From positions 1 to 64,000 of the forward strand of contig JACPTB010000002.1 in the NCBI GenBank assembly GCA_016192995.1: a stretch of DNA of 64,000 bases. The letters run 5' to 3'. Made by a program: the position numbers and the translations under genes. The stretch comes from Candidatus Woesearchaeota archaeon (GTDB lineage: Archaea; Nanobdellota; Nanobdellia; Woesearchaeales; DSVV01). The notes beneath the pieces are model-generated. The model was not told the DNA's origin, searched no databases, and worked only from the letters and a program-made list of their open reading frames with translations. Below are positions 33,366 to 45,183 of this stretch, piece after piece (within the stretch, counting starts at the first letter, position 1; each line of letters starts with the position of its first letter).

Positions 33366-34364
33366 ATGAGTAATAATATCATAAAAAAAGCAATCGTAAA
33401 ATTAGACAAGAAAGATAGGAAAATACTGTATCAACTTGATCTTGATGCACGGCAAAGTTTTTCTCAGATTGGAAAAAAGGTTGGTTTAAGCAAAGAAGTA
33501 GTCAATTATCGGATTAAACGATTGGAACAAGAAGGCGTTATTAAAGGATATTACACTATTATTAATATGAGCAGGCTTGGCTATATGTGTAATCGGTTTT
33601 TTATTAAATTCAAAAATGATGATCCTGATAAAGAACAAGAAATCATTACTTATTTTGTCAAGCATCCTAAATATTGGTGGGTTGACAGCATGGATGGCTT
33701 TAGAGATTTAGGCGTAGGAAGCTGGGAAAAAACAATTCTTGACTGCCATAAGATGAAAGAAGAATTGCTTGCCAAACTTAAACCATATATTCTTGAGATT
33801 GAACAATCAATCTATACAACCTTCCAGATTTATAAGCGAGCTTACCTGATTAATAAAAAAACAAAAGAGAGTAAAGCAATTAATTATATAACTGATGAAA
33901 CTGCAACCATCGATGAAACAGATGAAAAAATCTTGAGATGCATTGCAGCTGATGGAAGAATGCCACTCCTTGATATTGCTAAAAAACTAAATTTGACTGG
34001 GATGATAGTCAAATATCGTATCAAAAAAATGATAGAACAAAAAATCATTCAGGGATTTAGAGCAATGATCGACATCAGCAAAATAGGCTATTATTGGTAC
34101 AAAATTGAATTCATGCTCAAAGATTACAGCAAAAAACAGGAGATGCTGAACTATTTTGCAGTGCATCCCAATATTGTTTATAGTTATGAAAGTACTGCCC
34201 AAGCTGATTTAGAAGTTGAGTTGGAAGTTGAAAGTTATGAACAGTTCAGGAGTATTCTTAATGAATTACGTCACAAATTCAAAGATATTATTGAAAGTTA
34301 TAAACATCTATTGTGGTATAAGGAGCATAAGATTGTGTACTTTCCTTCAGAAAAAATAGAATAG
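33366..34364 (+). CDS. double Lrp/AsnC-type transcriptional regulator
   Basis: The 332-residue protein contains two tandem Lrp-like units. Each has an HTH (KKDRKILYQLDLDARQSFSQ with SKEVVNYRIKRLEQEGVI; and DETDEKILRCIAADGRMPLL with TGMIVKYRIKKMIEQKII) followed by a ligand-binding-like half. Fused duplicates would act as pseudo-dimers. The gene is divergent from the solute-binding protein gene, with a 120-bp shared promoter region that includes TATA-like TTTATAAATTATATA at about 33332, so it probably controls it. Confidence 0.85.
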   Translation: MSNNIIKKAIVKLDKKDRKILYQLDLDARQSFSQIGKKVGLSKEVVNYRIKRLEQEGVIKGYYTIINMSRLGYMCNRFFIKFKNDDPDKEQEIITYFVKHPKYWWVDSMDGFRDLGVGSWEKTILDCHKMKEELLAKLKPYILEIEQSIYTTFQIYKRAYLINKKTKESKAINYITDETATIDETDEKILRCIAADGRMPLLDIAKKLNLTGMIVKYRIKKMIEQKIIQGFRAMIDISKIGYYWYKIEFMLKDYSKKQEMLNYFAVHPNIVYSYESTAQADLEVELEVESYEQFRSILNELRHKFKDIIESYKHLLWYKEHKIVYFPSEKIE

Positions 34365-34371
34365 GAAATAA

Positions 34372-37300
34372 TTAAGATATAATAACAGTATTCGTAAACT
34401 TAGTTATTCCATCCTTAACACCATTGTTAGCTGTTACTGCAGCTTGCCATTGTTGTTGAGGAACTGTTTCCTGATGTACTAATAGATCTTCTTTTCCATT
34501 AGCTAATTGACTGATTTGCTCTGGTGATAGAACTCTGTTATATACTTTAACTCCATCAATATAACCTTTGAAATCATAAGCTGACTGATCTCGATCTCCA
34601 ACAACTAATATTCCAAGAAGAGGCAATACTTTTATTCTCGCATCATATACACCATTTTGATAGACATTGCCTTCTGAAGTGATAGTAATATGAGTCCAAG
34701 TATTTATCGCGGGTGCTTTTTTAGTGCATGACCATATTGTTCCTGTCCAACTGCAAACTCCATTGTTAATGCTAAAGTATCGCTTTGTTTCTGGGATATA
34801 GATGAAATTTCTATATCCTGTTACTACTTCTGGTTTTACCCACAAGCTTACGGTATATTTCGATACATTTATTGGCTGTGCTGTGGTGATTCCAGTATTT
34901 GTTGTAAAATAATAAGCGCCTTTCCCATCATAACCAGTATTTGATTTAAACATTGCACCATTGACAACTGCATCATTCTTATTTGTTGAATAGTCTTTTA
35001 CTTTAGTTGCAGATTCTGCATGTGCTTCCAATGGTAAATTAAGTGAAGCAATTGATATTCCATTCACTCTCCAATCAATGATATTTTTCAAAGGCGGCTC
35101 TACTAACTGAGTAAGCAAAAGATTGCTGGTATCTGTTGTTTGTTCTCCATCTGATGAAACAAGCATCGGTGTAAATGAATTAATACCATGTTTAATAGTA
35201 ATTGTATTTGATATTATTGTTTCAGCGTCTTCAGCGCCATCATTATTAGTTGCTGCAACACTCCAAACATCGTTTGGTTGTGTTTCTTCTGATACAATTA
35301 TGTTTTGTTGTTTATTAGCAAGTTTTTGAATCTGTTGAAGTGATAACACTTTGTTGTAGATTTTAATATCATCAATAAGTCCTTTAAAATCATAAGCAGA
35401 TTGATCGCGATCGCCAAAAGAAGCTATCCCTGTAAGCGGTAAAACCCTAATTCTTCCGTCATAGACACCATTTTGATACACATTTCCATCTGACGTTATT
35501 GCAATATGTGTCCACGTGTTTATTAAAGGTGCTTTTTTCGTACATGACCATATTGTTCCTGTCCAGCTGCAAACACCATTGGAAATTGCAAAATAGCGTT
35601 TTGATTCTGGAATATAGATGAAATTCTTGAAGCCTGATACTATTTCTGGTTTTATCCATAAGCTTACCGTGTATTTTGATAGATCTATTGGTTGTGTGGA
35701 GATAATTGCAGCATTATTACCAGCAAAATAATAAGCCCCTTTACCATCATGACCTTCTGTTGGTTTGAACAAAGCACTATTAACAACCGCATCATTCTTG
35801 TTTTCTGAATAATCTTTTACTTTCGTTGTTGATTCTGTATGTGGTTCAAACGGTAAATTAAGCGAAGCAATTGATAGATCATTAACACGCCAGTCAAGAA
35901 TTGCTTGATTTCCTACATAGGATAATTCTGCATCATCTGTAGTGTCAGGTGTTGAAATCAGCGTATTACAAGCTCCATTTTGACATCCATAGCTGCAACT
36001 ATTTATTTTTGCAGTTGTTGTTTCGGTTACACATTGGGATTGCAATGTTCCTGGATTAACACAAGTAGGTGTTGTTGTTTCTTGATATGAATGGCCATCA
36101 GCGCCGCAATAAAGAGACGTTGTTGGATCTCCGCATTGAAGATCAGTTATACAATCAACGTAAAATGTGACTTTTTCTGAAGCCAAAGTAACTCCATTGT
36201 TATTCAATGCGACAATTTGAACAAAATAATTTTTATCTTTTTTAAGAGTAATGTCTGTTAGCGTATGTTGTTTCACTATATTTCCTTGATTAGGATCACC
36301 AAGCTCTTTGGTAAAGATGAGATTGCTTTCTATATCTTCGAAAATGTTAATGGTATAGCTTATTGGTAATTGACCAACAATAGCATTCCATTTGAAGGTT
36401 GGATTTTGAGTGTTAGTTATATCATTTTGTTGAGGATAGGTTATTTGTGGAGAATTATGGTAAAGTGTTATTGGAATGGTTTTGTAGACAGTGTCATATC
36501 CATCAGTAACATACAAGGTTAAATTATATGTTCCTGCTTCGCCTTGTTTTGTAGTAAATAAAAAATTACAATGCTTGCTTCCTGCAAAGTCTTTTTCACA
36601 ACCAGACAATCCTAAAAACGTGAATAATGAATAATCAACAATTCCGACTTGCACTATGTCGTTGTCATCTAAATCTGAAACTATAAATTCAATGGATATA
36701 TTTTCACCTTCATAAAAAATGCTTTGATAAGAGATATCATTAAGTTTAATGTCATTGATAATAGGTGGATTGTTGTCCAAAGTAAAATTTAGATCATAGC
36801 TTGTCTGAAAAGCTTCATAATTGCAACAGCCATCTTTATAGCATCCGCTTGCATCTTCACATCCAAATGTACATTGATACCAGAGTTTTGTAGTTAGAAT
36901 ATATTCTTTGTTTTTATCAAGATTCTGTTTAGATAAAGAAACTGACTGTACTTCACCTGGAGCAAAGTTCAATTCCTTCCAAGGTAAGTTGCAAGAATAG
37001 CCATTACGATCAGAAATAGTCGCTCCAAGAAATATTTTCCCACCTATGAGCTGTTGCCAGTAATTCTTAACAGTGATTAGGAAATTAATACTATTGTTTT
37101 TTGCTGAATAATCTGCATTAGTAATAAAGGTAAGTGGATGAGTGAATACGTCATTAATTGTCATGATACAACTAATCCATTTCCAAAAACCAAGACATGT
37201 ATCGCCATTTTTGTTTGAAACTTTGAAGGTGTCTAAGAAATTTCCAAGATCTTTGAGGGGAGTATTAATATGAATTAATCCATATGAATGAATATAAACA

Positions 37301-39414
37301 GCATTTGAAATCTCCTCATCCGCAAAAATAAGCATATTCTTATAACCATCTACTATTTCTTCTCCAGCATAGACCAACGCAACAAAGATCTGATCTTCAG
37401 TAGTACTTTCGTTTGCTTTCTCAAATCCGTGAATAAGCGCTAAACTGACATCCAAAATATTAATTGCACTATCAGCGGTGCCAAAAAAGTTTTTTACTCT
37501 CTTTGCCAGAGGATTATTCTTTACAAGATTACTCATATCATCACTAATCTTCCCTATCTCTGTTTGAGGTCCAACGCTATACACTTTTACTTTACCATAT
37601 TCAGAACTATCAATGATGACTTCTTTTGCAACGTATTCATATTGTCCGAGCTCCAACAAGAAATCATCAAGAACACCTGCAAAATTTTTCATCTGCTGCC
37701 CTGTTAAGAGAACCGCAGAATATTTTGGTTCATATTCATCAAATATTTCTTCAAAAACAGTAGTTTCATAAGCGTTAGTTTTGTCTGCTACAAAGATAAA
37801 ACCTTTTGTATTTATAAAAATGTAATCTACATCTTCACTATTTATAGAACATTGTTTACTATCATAATTACAACTCATTCCATTTTCACAATTATCATCT
37901 TTAGTATTTACATTACAATCATTATCTAATTGATCGCAAAGCAATTCACTTTTTTTGGGATTAACATTGTTGTTACTATCATCACAATCAGTTCCTTGGA
38001 TCAAAGTACAACCACTTGGAAGACAATTAAAGGTTGAACACGTACCAGAAACTGACTTGCTTATACTGCCATCACCATCATTATCACAGTAATACGTCAT
38101 AGCAGAACAAACATTATTTTCATCTTTTTGAAGATCACAATTGTTATCAACTCCATCACATACTTCAACCGGTACTGAAGGACATTGATTTATACAAAGT
38201 TGATGAATTCCACAACTATTTCCATCATACAAACATGTTTTAGAAGAAGAAGCACTTGCATCATTATCATTGCAGTCTCCCTGACAGGTTGTTACGCCGT
38301 CATTATCTTTATCGTAACAAGTTGATCCGACATAAAATATTTTTTCGACACTACAAGTACTCGGTGCTTTGCAGTTTTGAACATTTGCAACAGCTTTATA
38401 TTGTCCTTGTTTAAAGGAACTATCAATAATTACTGGCCATTTTACAACATCACCATTGCCAAAAGAAGGGCTAGTTCTTGTTTCTGTGTAAGGATTGTTA
38501 GATAGAGAAACAATATTATTATTACTATCATAAACAGTAATTGTAGTGGTATAACTCCCAGGTTTCCCATTGGCATTTTCTGTTGAAAGATAGAATGTTG
38601 TTTTATCATTCTCGACAAAAGAAGTTTCTGGTTGAATATAATTATCATTTTTATAGATGTTGAATCCAGCAATGTTCATCAAAGGATATTTATATAGACA
38701 AGAACCAGTTTCACAAACGTAATCTCCTGAGCAGGTTTGGAGGTATTGCTTACTACAGTCAGCATAGATCTGAACAATTTGATTATTTTCGCAGATTTTA
38801 TCTTCTTTACAGGTTGGTTGTGGAGTATAACCTAAAACCTTAAAAGAAAAATCCTTAATTTGAAAAGACGCTGGTTTAGCAGATGCTTGACCACCTGAAT
38901 AAACATCCGAAGTGCTGCCTGCTAAAGCAAACGCAGGATTTGTTTCTGAGCTGGATGAACAAACATTAGTATAAATTCTTAGTTGATATTGCTTGCCGCT
39001 CATCAGATTATCTTTTGTCGTATCAAGCAATGGAATTTTGACGAAATCAAAGTAATTATTTAGATAACCATATCCTGGAAAATTATAATACAAAGATCCT
39101 GCGGCGTTTTCAAAGTCTCCTAACCAACCACTATCAGTAACATAATTCCCATTTTGATCGAGAACTTCAATTCTAAGTAATTTGACACCACAACCTTGCG
39201 GATTCAAAGCCTTCAAATTTAATGCTATTGCAGTAATCGTGAAATCCTGTGGTGCAACAAATGTTTGCTGAACATCTTTATAAGAAGGTGAACCACTAAA
39301 CGCAAAATAAGAATTCTCCTGATCTTGTGTAATATAATATACTTCCCCAGCTAAAGCGAAATCTATTAAGAATAAGAATATAGCAAAATACAACCATAAT
39401 CGTTTTTTACTCAT
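34372..39414 (-). CDS. giant secreted protein with MopE-like repeats and two LamG domains
   Basis: The 1680-residue protein has a signal peptide (LWLYFAIFLFLIDFALA, cleavage about 22), a beta-rich N-terminal domain, cysteine-rich repeats with the MopE-like metal-binding pattern (CYDKDNDGVTTCQGDCND about 370; CDGVDNNCD about 421; CDQLDNDCN about 498), a middle domain of unknown type (about 530-720), Ig-like strands (about 880-1140), and two near-identical concanavalin-like LamG domains (about 1175-1440 and 1445-1680) that share WTGTIWSCTKKAP and DRDQSAYDFKG. No transmembrane anchor is evident at the C-terminus. It is likely an extracellular adhesin or glycan-binding protein; ligand is unknown. 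Confidence 0.85.
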   Translation of the reverse strand: MSKKRLWLYFAIFLFLIDFALAGEVYYITQDQENSYFAFSGSPSYKDVQQTFVAPQDFTITAIALNLKALNPQGCGVKLLRIEVLDQNGNYVTDSGWLGDFENAAGSLYYNFPGYGYLNNYFDFVKIPLLDTTKDNLMSGKQYQLRIYTNVCSSSSETNPAFALAGSTSDVYSGGQASAKPASFQIKDFSFKVLGYTPQPTCKEDKICENNQIVQIYADCSKQYLQTCSGDYVCETGSCLYKYPLMNIAGFNIYKNDNYIQPETSFVENDKTTFYLSTENANGKPGSYTTTITVYDSNNNIVSLSNNPYTETRTSPSFGNGDVVKWPVIIDSSFKQGQYKAVANVQNCKAPSTCSVEKIFYVGSTCYDKDNDGVTTCQGDCNDNDASASSSKTCLYDGNSCGIHQLCINQCPSVPVEVCDGVDNNCDLQKDENNVCSAMTYYCDNDGDGSISKSVSGTCSTFNCLPSGCTLIQGTDCDDSNNNVNPKKSELLCDQLDNDCNVNTKDDNCENGMSCNYDSKQCSINSEDVDYIFINTKGFIFVADKTNAYETTVFEEIFDEYEPKYSAVLLTGQQMKNFAGVLDDFLLELGQYEYVAKEVIIDSSEYGKVKVYSVGPQTEIGKISDDMSNLVKNNPLAKRVKNFFGTADSAINILDVSLALIHGFEKANESTTEDQIFVALVYAGEEIVDGYKNMLIFADEEISNAVYIHSYGLIHINTPLKDLGNFLDTFKVSNKNGDTCLGFWKWISCIMTINDVFTHPLTFITNADYSAKNNSINFLITVKNYWQQLIGGKIFLGATISDRNGYSCNLPWKELNFAPGEVQSVSLSKQNLDKNKEYILTTKLWYQCTFGCEDASGCYKDGCCNYEAFQTSYDLNFTLDNNPPIINDIKLNDISYQSIFYEGENISIEFIVSDLDDNDIVQVGIVDYSLFTFLGLSGCEKDFAGSKHCNFLFTTKQGEAGTYNLTLYVTDGYDTVYKTIPITLYHNSPQITYPQQNDITNTQNPTFKWNAIVGQLPISYTINIFEDIESNLIFTKELGDPNQGNIVKQHTLTDITLKKDKNYFVQIVALNNNGVTLASEKVTFYVDCITDLQCGDPTTSLYCGADGHSYQETTTPTCVNPGTLQSQCVTETTTAKINSCSYGCQNGACNTLISTPDTTDDAELSYVGNQAILDWRVNDLSIASLNLPFEPHTESTTKVKDYSENKNDAVVNSALFKPTEGHDGKGAYYFAGNNAAIISTQPIDLSKYTVSLWIKPEIVSGFKNFIYIPESKRYFAISNGVCSWTGTIWSCTKKAPLINTWTHIAITSDGNVYQNGVYDGRIRVLPLTGIASFGDRDQSAYDFKGLIDDIKIYNKVLSLQQIQKLANKQQNIIVSEETQPNDVWSVAATNNDGAEDAETIISNTITIKHGINSFTPMLVSSDGEQTTDTSNLLLTQLVEPPLKNIIDWRVNGISIASLNLPLEAHAESATKVKDYSTNKNDAVVNGAMFKSNTGYDGKGAYYFTTNTGITTAQPINVSKYTVSLWVKPEVVTGYRNFIYIPETKRYFSINNGVCSWTGTIWSCTKKAPAINTWTHITITSEGNVYQNGVYDARIKVLPLLGILVVGDRDQSAYDFKGYIDGVKVYNRVLSPEQISQLANGKEDLLVHQETVPQQQWQAAVTANNGVKDGITKFTNTVIIS

Positions 39415-39544
39415 AATCCCACACCACCAATGATAGTCAACTTATTATACAGAACATCCTTATTAATCTTTTCATCAAAAAATCGAACAAATGTTCAAAA
39501 ATAAACGAAATATTTATATAATATGGAACAAATAATTCATATTA

Positions 39545-39994
39545 ATGGATATAATAGATGAAATAGACAAAAGAATCATCGAGCTGCTGAAAGATAATGC
39601 TAAATTATCCACAAGGGCAATAGGAAAGAAAACCGGTATTCCGATAACAACAGTATATCATCGCATCAGGAAATTAGAACAACAAGGTATCATCAAAAAG
39701 TATACCGCGATTATTGATGAGGAGAAGTTAGGAAGAGGACTTTGTGGTTATACACTCATCCATTATGACGCTTCAACCTTGGGTGATGATAAAGTGCGAG
39801 AAGATTTGAAAAAAAAACTTTGTGCGTTGCCTGAAGTTGAAGAAATAAAATACTTAACTGGAAGATTTGATATCTTGTTAAAAGCTAGAGCTAAGGATAT
39901 TAAAGAGTTTGGTGAGTTATTATCAGTAAAATTACATAAAATACCTGGTGTAAAAAACTCTGAAACGTTCTTTGTTATTAATGATATAAAATAG
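39545..39994 (+). CDS. Lrp/AsnC-family regulator
   Basis: The 149-residue protein is a standard feast/famine regulator: HTH domain DEIDKRIIELLKDNAKLSTR with TTVYHRIRKLEQQGIIKKY, then the RAM domain from about residue 65 (AIIDEEKLGRGLCGYTLIHY). A TATA-like ATATTTATATAATATGG lies about 25-35 bases upstream. It is divergent from the giant secreted protein gene and could regulate it. Confidence 0.92.
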   Translation: MDIIDEIDKRIIELLKDNAKLSTRAIGKKTGIPITTVYHRIRKLEQQGIIKKYTAIIDEEKLGRGLCGYTLIHYDASTLGDDKVREDLKKKLCALPEVEEIKYLTGRFDILLKARAKDIKEFGELLSVKLHKIPGVKNSETFFVINDIK

Positions 39995-40042
39995 ATCATA
40001 TCTATATATTTTATAAATAGTAAGGTATTTCTCTCTAAAACT

Positions 40043-40795
40043 ATGTTAGATGATATAGTAACAAAAGAAGAAGCAACAACATATGAGGGTGTAACTAGTT
40101 TAGCACCATTAGTAGGATATGGATTGTTTGGACTTATAGTAGCAAGACCGTTAGTGCAAATCGCAAGATTTTATGCTGATCATTTTAGAAGAAAAAAACA
40201 AGTACAACGAAATTTACCAGAAGCTGTGGAACTTGTTGAAGAAGATCCTGTAACAGCTTATAAAACTTTAAAAGATGTTGCATTAATCAATAATGGAGAT
40301 CAAAAAGAAGCACAAAGATTAGAGCGACTACGTCTATATGTTAAAGGAAGAGTAGAAAATGTTATTAGAACAGAAATAGAAACAAGCTTAAAAGATGATA
40401 ATTTGCTAATAACCGGAACAACAACAATTGCTGATTTATCACCTTCGTACAAAGCTATTTATGGAGATAAACTATTAAAATACAAACATGCCTGCCTAAG
40501 TTCAGGCATTGCCGAAGGAGATTTTATAAGCTTAGAACATGATGCTGAAGCAAAACCCATCCTAATTTACAGAAAACTCTTAGAAACAAACCAGGGATTA
40601 ATTAATATTTATATAAAACATATTATTGGTGTACCTCGCAGCAGGTTGCATAGATTAAAAAGAAAAATCGAAGAAAGATTACAACGATGGATAAAAGAAG
40701 AAATAAGAGCAAATCTTGATCGTGTTCAAATTAATGAAGAACTTTCATTAGATGATCTCTCTGAAACATATCGCGCAGCTTATAGATTAAAATAA
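40043..40795 (+). CDS. hypothetical protein with one possible membrane span
   Basis: The 250-residue protein has a moderately hydrophobic segment at residues 18-43 (VTSLAPLVGYGLFGLIVARP) and then long charged helices. Two similar patterns, IADLSPSYKAIYGDKLL and LDDLSETYRAAYRLK, suggest an internal repeat. No family is recognised. A TATA-like TTTATAAATAG lies at about 40010-40020. Its composition resembles the hypothetical gene at 13803. Confidence 0.6.
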   Translation: MLDDIVTKEEATTYEGVTSLAPLVGYGLFGLIVARPLVQIARFYADHFRRKKQVQRNLPEAVELVEEDPVTAYKTLKDVALINNGDQKEAQRLERLRLYVKGRVENVIRTEIETSLKDDNLLITGTTTIADLSPSYKAIYGDKLLKYKHACLSSGIAEGDFISLEHDAEAKPILIYRKLLETNQGLINIYIKHIIGVPRSRLHRLKRKIEERLQRWIKEEIRANLDRVQINEELSLDDLSETYRAAYRLK

Positions 40796-40803
40796 AAATT
40801 AGA

Positions 40804-42537
40804 CTATTTTATATTAAGTATTTTTTGAATTTGATGCGATACCTGTGTATTCAATATATTTTTCCCTTCTAACCATCCTCGCCGCGCATTAATAACACCA
40901 TATTTTAGAAACAATAATTGCTCAGCACTATGCGCATCAGAACTAATAACAAACTTGCATCCTAATTCACGCGCAGTATGAATGTGAACATCAGGCAAAT
41001 CCATTCTTGTCGGTTGACCGTTAATTTCAAGATAAACATTATTATCTTTTGCAGCTTGGAATACTTTTTCAACATCAAACTCTATTGGTTCACGCTTATT
41101 AATATGCCGTGCAAAGGGATGTCCAAAAACATGGACAGGATAATCCTCAAAACAAGTTATTAAACGTTTGGTCATGTCCTCTTTTGACATTCTGAAAGCT
41201 GAATGAATTGAAGCAAGAACAACATCAAGTTTGTTGCAAACTATTTTTGATAGCCAAAGTTGGCCATCTTTTTTAATGTCTATTTCTGCTCCTTTAAAAA
41301 TATGAAAATCAATTTTTTGTTGATCAAATTTCTTATTAAGTTTATCAATCTCCACTCCTTGTTTTAACAAACGTTTTTCATCCAAAGGATTTGCTATACC
41401 AATGCCACCTACATGATCGGTAATAACAAGATAGTTCCAACCTAACGACTGAGCTTGTTTTGCCATTGCTTCAATACTATCCTGACCATCACTCCAATCA
41501 GTTTGTGTTTGAAAATCACCTTTAATATCTTTAAATTCAATGAGTTGAGGAATCTTGTTTTTAGCTGCTAACTCTATTTCTCCTCTGTTTTCCCGCATTT
41601 CAGGAGGAATATATTGCAAACCGAGTTTAGCATACACCTCATTTTCAGTTTTACTGGCAACTAATTTTTTATCTTTAACACGATAAATACCATATTCATT
41701 CATAGTCAAGCCCTTTTTTAACGCAATTTTCCGCAAAGCAATAGAATGTTCTTTGCTGCCAGTAAAATATTGCAGGCAAGCACCATACTGCTCTTGTTTA
41801 ACGACTCTTAAATCAACCTGAAGATTATTCTGCAGTTTAACACTGCTTTTGGTTTCTCCTCGAGCAAGAACTTCCTGCACTGATTCCATACTGACAAAAC
41901 GTTCCATCACTGCAGCAGCATTTTTCGCAACGGCAAGAATGTCTAAATCACCAACTGTTTCTTTGCCTCTTCTAAAAGAACCTGCAACAGTTACTTGTTC
42001 AACACCTGAAACTTTTTTTAGTATACTAACAATCTCATCTGCTATTGGCTCTGCAAATCCCAAAGGCATTCGTCCTTGATCTTGATGATGCAATGCTTCC
42101 AAATGATGCAATATAAGCTGCTGACGTTTTTCACCCATGCCTTCAAGCTGTGCAATTTTGTTAGTTTTAGCTGCTTGTTCAAGCTGCTGAAGATTTTTTA
42201 CTTTGAGTTGATTATATAATAATTTTACTGTTTTTGGTCCTAAACCTTCTATCCTGAACAAATTTTGTGTATCAACAGGAACTTCTTTTCTTAATTGTTC
42301 AAGATATTTTAGTTTACCAGTTGTGACAATTTCTTTGATTTTTTCAGCAATTGCTTCTCCAATGCCAGGCAATTCCTGAACAGTTTCCTGCTTGACAAGC
42401 TCAGCAATATCCTCAGAAAGATTCTCTATAGTTTGAGCAGCTCTTCTGTAAGCAATTGGCTTCCATTGGACATCTTGAATTTCCAATAAGTCTGCTATTT
42501 CATACAATATTTTAGCAACTTGAAGGTTCTTGCGCAT
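40804..42537 (-). CDS. polX: family X DNA polymerase with PHP domain
   Basis: The 577-residue repair polymerase has helix-hairpin-helix motifs (ELPGIGEAIAEKI about 54-66; IEGLGPKTVKLL about 94-105), the polymerase palm with GSFRRGKETVGDLDIL (about 182-197) and VDLRVV, and a C-terminal PHP domain (from about 330). The first PHP motif, HxH or QxH in relatives, reads GDFQTQTDWSDG, so both metal-ligand histidines are glutamine. Later PHP histidines remain (ITDHVGG, FGHPFARH, SSDAHSA). Polymerase activity should be intact; the PHP nuclease may be weakened. Confidence 0.92.
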   Translation of the reverse strand: MRKNLQVAKILYEIADLLEIQDVQWKPIAYRRAAQTIENLSEDIAELVKQETVQELPGIGEAIAEKIKEIVTTGKLKYLEQLRKEVPVDTQNLFRIEGLGPKTVKLLYNQLKVKNLQQLEQAAKTNKIAQLEGMGEKRQQLILHHLEALHHQDQGRMPLGFAEPIADEIVSILKKVSGVEQVTVAGSFRRGKETVGDLDILAVAKNAAAVMERFVSMESVQEVLARGETKSSVKLQNNLQVDLRVVKQEQYGACLQYFTGSKEHSIALRKIALKKGLTMNEYGIYRVKDKKLVASKTENEVYAKLGLQYIPPEMRENRGEIELAAKNKIPQLIEFKDIKGDFQTQTDWSDGQDSIEAMAKQAQSLGWNYLVITDHVGGIGIANPLDEKRLLKQGVEIDKLNKKFDQQKIDFHIFKGAEIDIKKDGQLWLSKIVCNKLDVVLASIHSAFRMSKEDMTKRLITCFEDYPVHVFGHPFARHINKREPIEFDVEKVFQAAKDNNVYLEINGQPTRMDLPDVHIHTARELGCKFVISSDAHSAEQLLFLKYGVINARRGWLEGKNILNTQVSHQIQKILNIK

Positions 42538-42622
42538 GTTTAGTTTATAAGGAAAGAGGTTTATATAGTTTTAGTTGAAATTTGGAGATTAAATTTATAA
42601 TAAAGAACATCCTTACTAGTAT

Positions 42623-43294
42623 ATGCCATTATTAACAGAGATTATAATAAGTATTACAATAACATTGATGATCTTAATAGTAATATTTGGTTTATTAACA
42701 ATCAATAGTTCAGAACGCAAAGTATTTATTAATGATTTAAAATTATTTTTTAGATGCAAAAAGAAATTTGGTACAGTATACTCAGATAACAAAGAAACTA
42801 TCTCTAACTTAAAAGGGTTTATTTACTTTGTTGCAGAGATAGTTACTATTTTTTCTATAATTTTTGCAATTGTTACATATTATCAAGATAGAGAAAGAGA
42901 ATTAGATAAAGAAGAAATAATTATTGAACAATTAAAATTTGAAATAAATTTTAACTTAATAGTTGTTAAACAAATTGAAGATAATACTAACCAATGGAAA
43001 AATGATTTAACTTTATTTGAGCATAGGTTTAGATACAGTTTTTTAGAAAAAAGTTCTGAAATTTTACAAACAAGAGAACTAAGAGAAGATTCAATTAAAA
43101 TACTTGATACATTAATACAAGCTAATGCACTAATGGATAAATATTATAAAGAAAGAATATTGCTGATTGACAAAGAGAATTTATCACCTTGGAAAGAATC
43201 ATTTAATCTTACATTAGATGAGATATATATTGGTAGTCAAGAGGCTAAACAAAGATTACTCATTTTTCAAAAAAAGCTTGAAATGATTAATTGA
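42623..43294 (+). CDS. two-span membrane protein of unknown function
   Basis: The 223-residue protein has an N-terminal span (IIISITITLMILIVIFGLLT, about residues 6-25) and a second (FVAEIVTIFSIIFAIVTYY, about 69-87), followed by a cytoplasmic or external helical region of 130 residues rich in acidic and basic residues (coiled-coil-like). No family is recognised. Codon and base composition are AT-rich, even for this genome, which fits recent acquisition next to the TA pair downstream. Confidence 0.6.
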   Translation: MPLLTEIIISITITLMILIVIFGLLTINSSERKVFINDLKLFFRCKKKFGTVYSDNKETISNLKGFIYFVAEIVTIFSIIFAIVTYYQDRERELDKEEIIIEQLKFEINFNLIVVKQIEDNTNQWKNDLTLFEHRFRYSFLEKSSEILQTRELREDSIKILDTLIQANALMDKYYKERILLIDKENLSPWKESFNLTLDEIYIGSQEAKQRLLIFQKKLEMIN

Positions 43295-43322
43295 TCAGAA
43301 GTTAAGATATAATTGAAATACA

Positions 43323-43685
43323 TCAATCTCTAATTTTAATCATTTTTGATTTTACAATAGTGATTGAATTATTTAGTCTTTCTAAATTCACTTTTTTAGT
43401 TAAATAATTAAACGCTTGAATCATAGAACTCGTACCTTGATTTTTTAACTTAAAAACAACAATTCCCGGATGAGTTTTAGGCGGATAATTAAGGGTATTT
43501 TCAAAATCAGAGTCTTGAGTAATGAGAATGAAACCTTCTTTTTTGCAAGTTTGAAAAATCTGATCATCACTTTTACCTGAAAGATTTTGTTGATAAACAT
43601 CACAAACATAATACCCTAATTGTTTAATAACAATTCCTAAAGAAAGAGGAATATTTTCATCTAATTTAAACTTCAAGGCAATCAC
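43323..43685 (-). CDS. DUF5615 PIN-like toxin
   Basis: The 120-residue protein starts FKLDENIPLSLGIVIKQLG, the DUF5615/Mut7-C PIN-like signature (LDEN), and has SDDQIFQTCKKEGFILITQD and SDFENTL, giving the acidic residues of the active site. Members pair with DUF433 antitoxins, exactly as here: the antitoxin gene lies directly upstream with no spacer. Confidence 0.88.
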   Translation of the reverse strand: MIALKFKLDENIPLSLGIVIKQLGYYVCDVYQQNLSGKSDDQIFQTCKKEGFILITQDSDFENTLNYPPKTHPGIVVFKLKNQGTSSMIQAFNYLTKKVNLERLNNSITIVKSKMIKIRD

Positions 43686-45093
<1,408 letters not shown>

Positions 45094-45183
45094 CTAAAAA
45101 GGGAGATAAATCGATTATATAACCTTTTGTTGTAATATACTATAACAACAATATTTATAAGCAGTAAGAGAGTACTTTACAAA

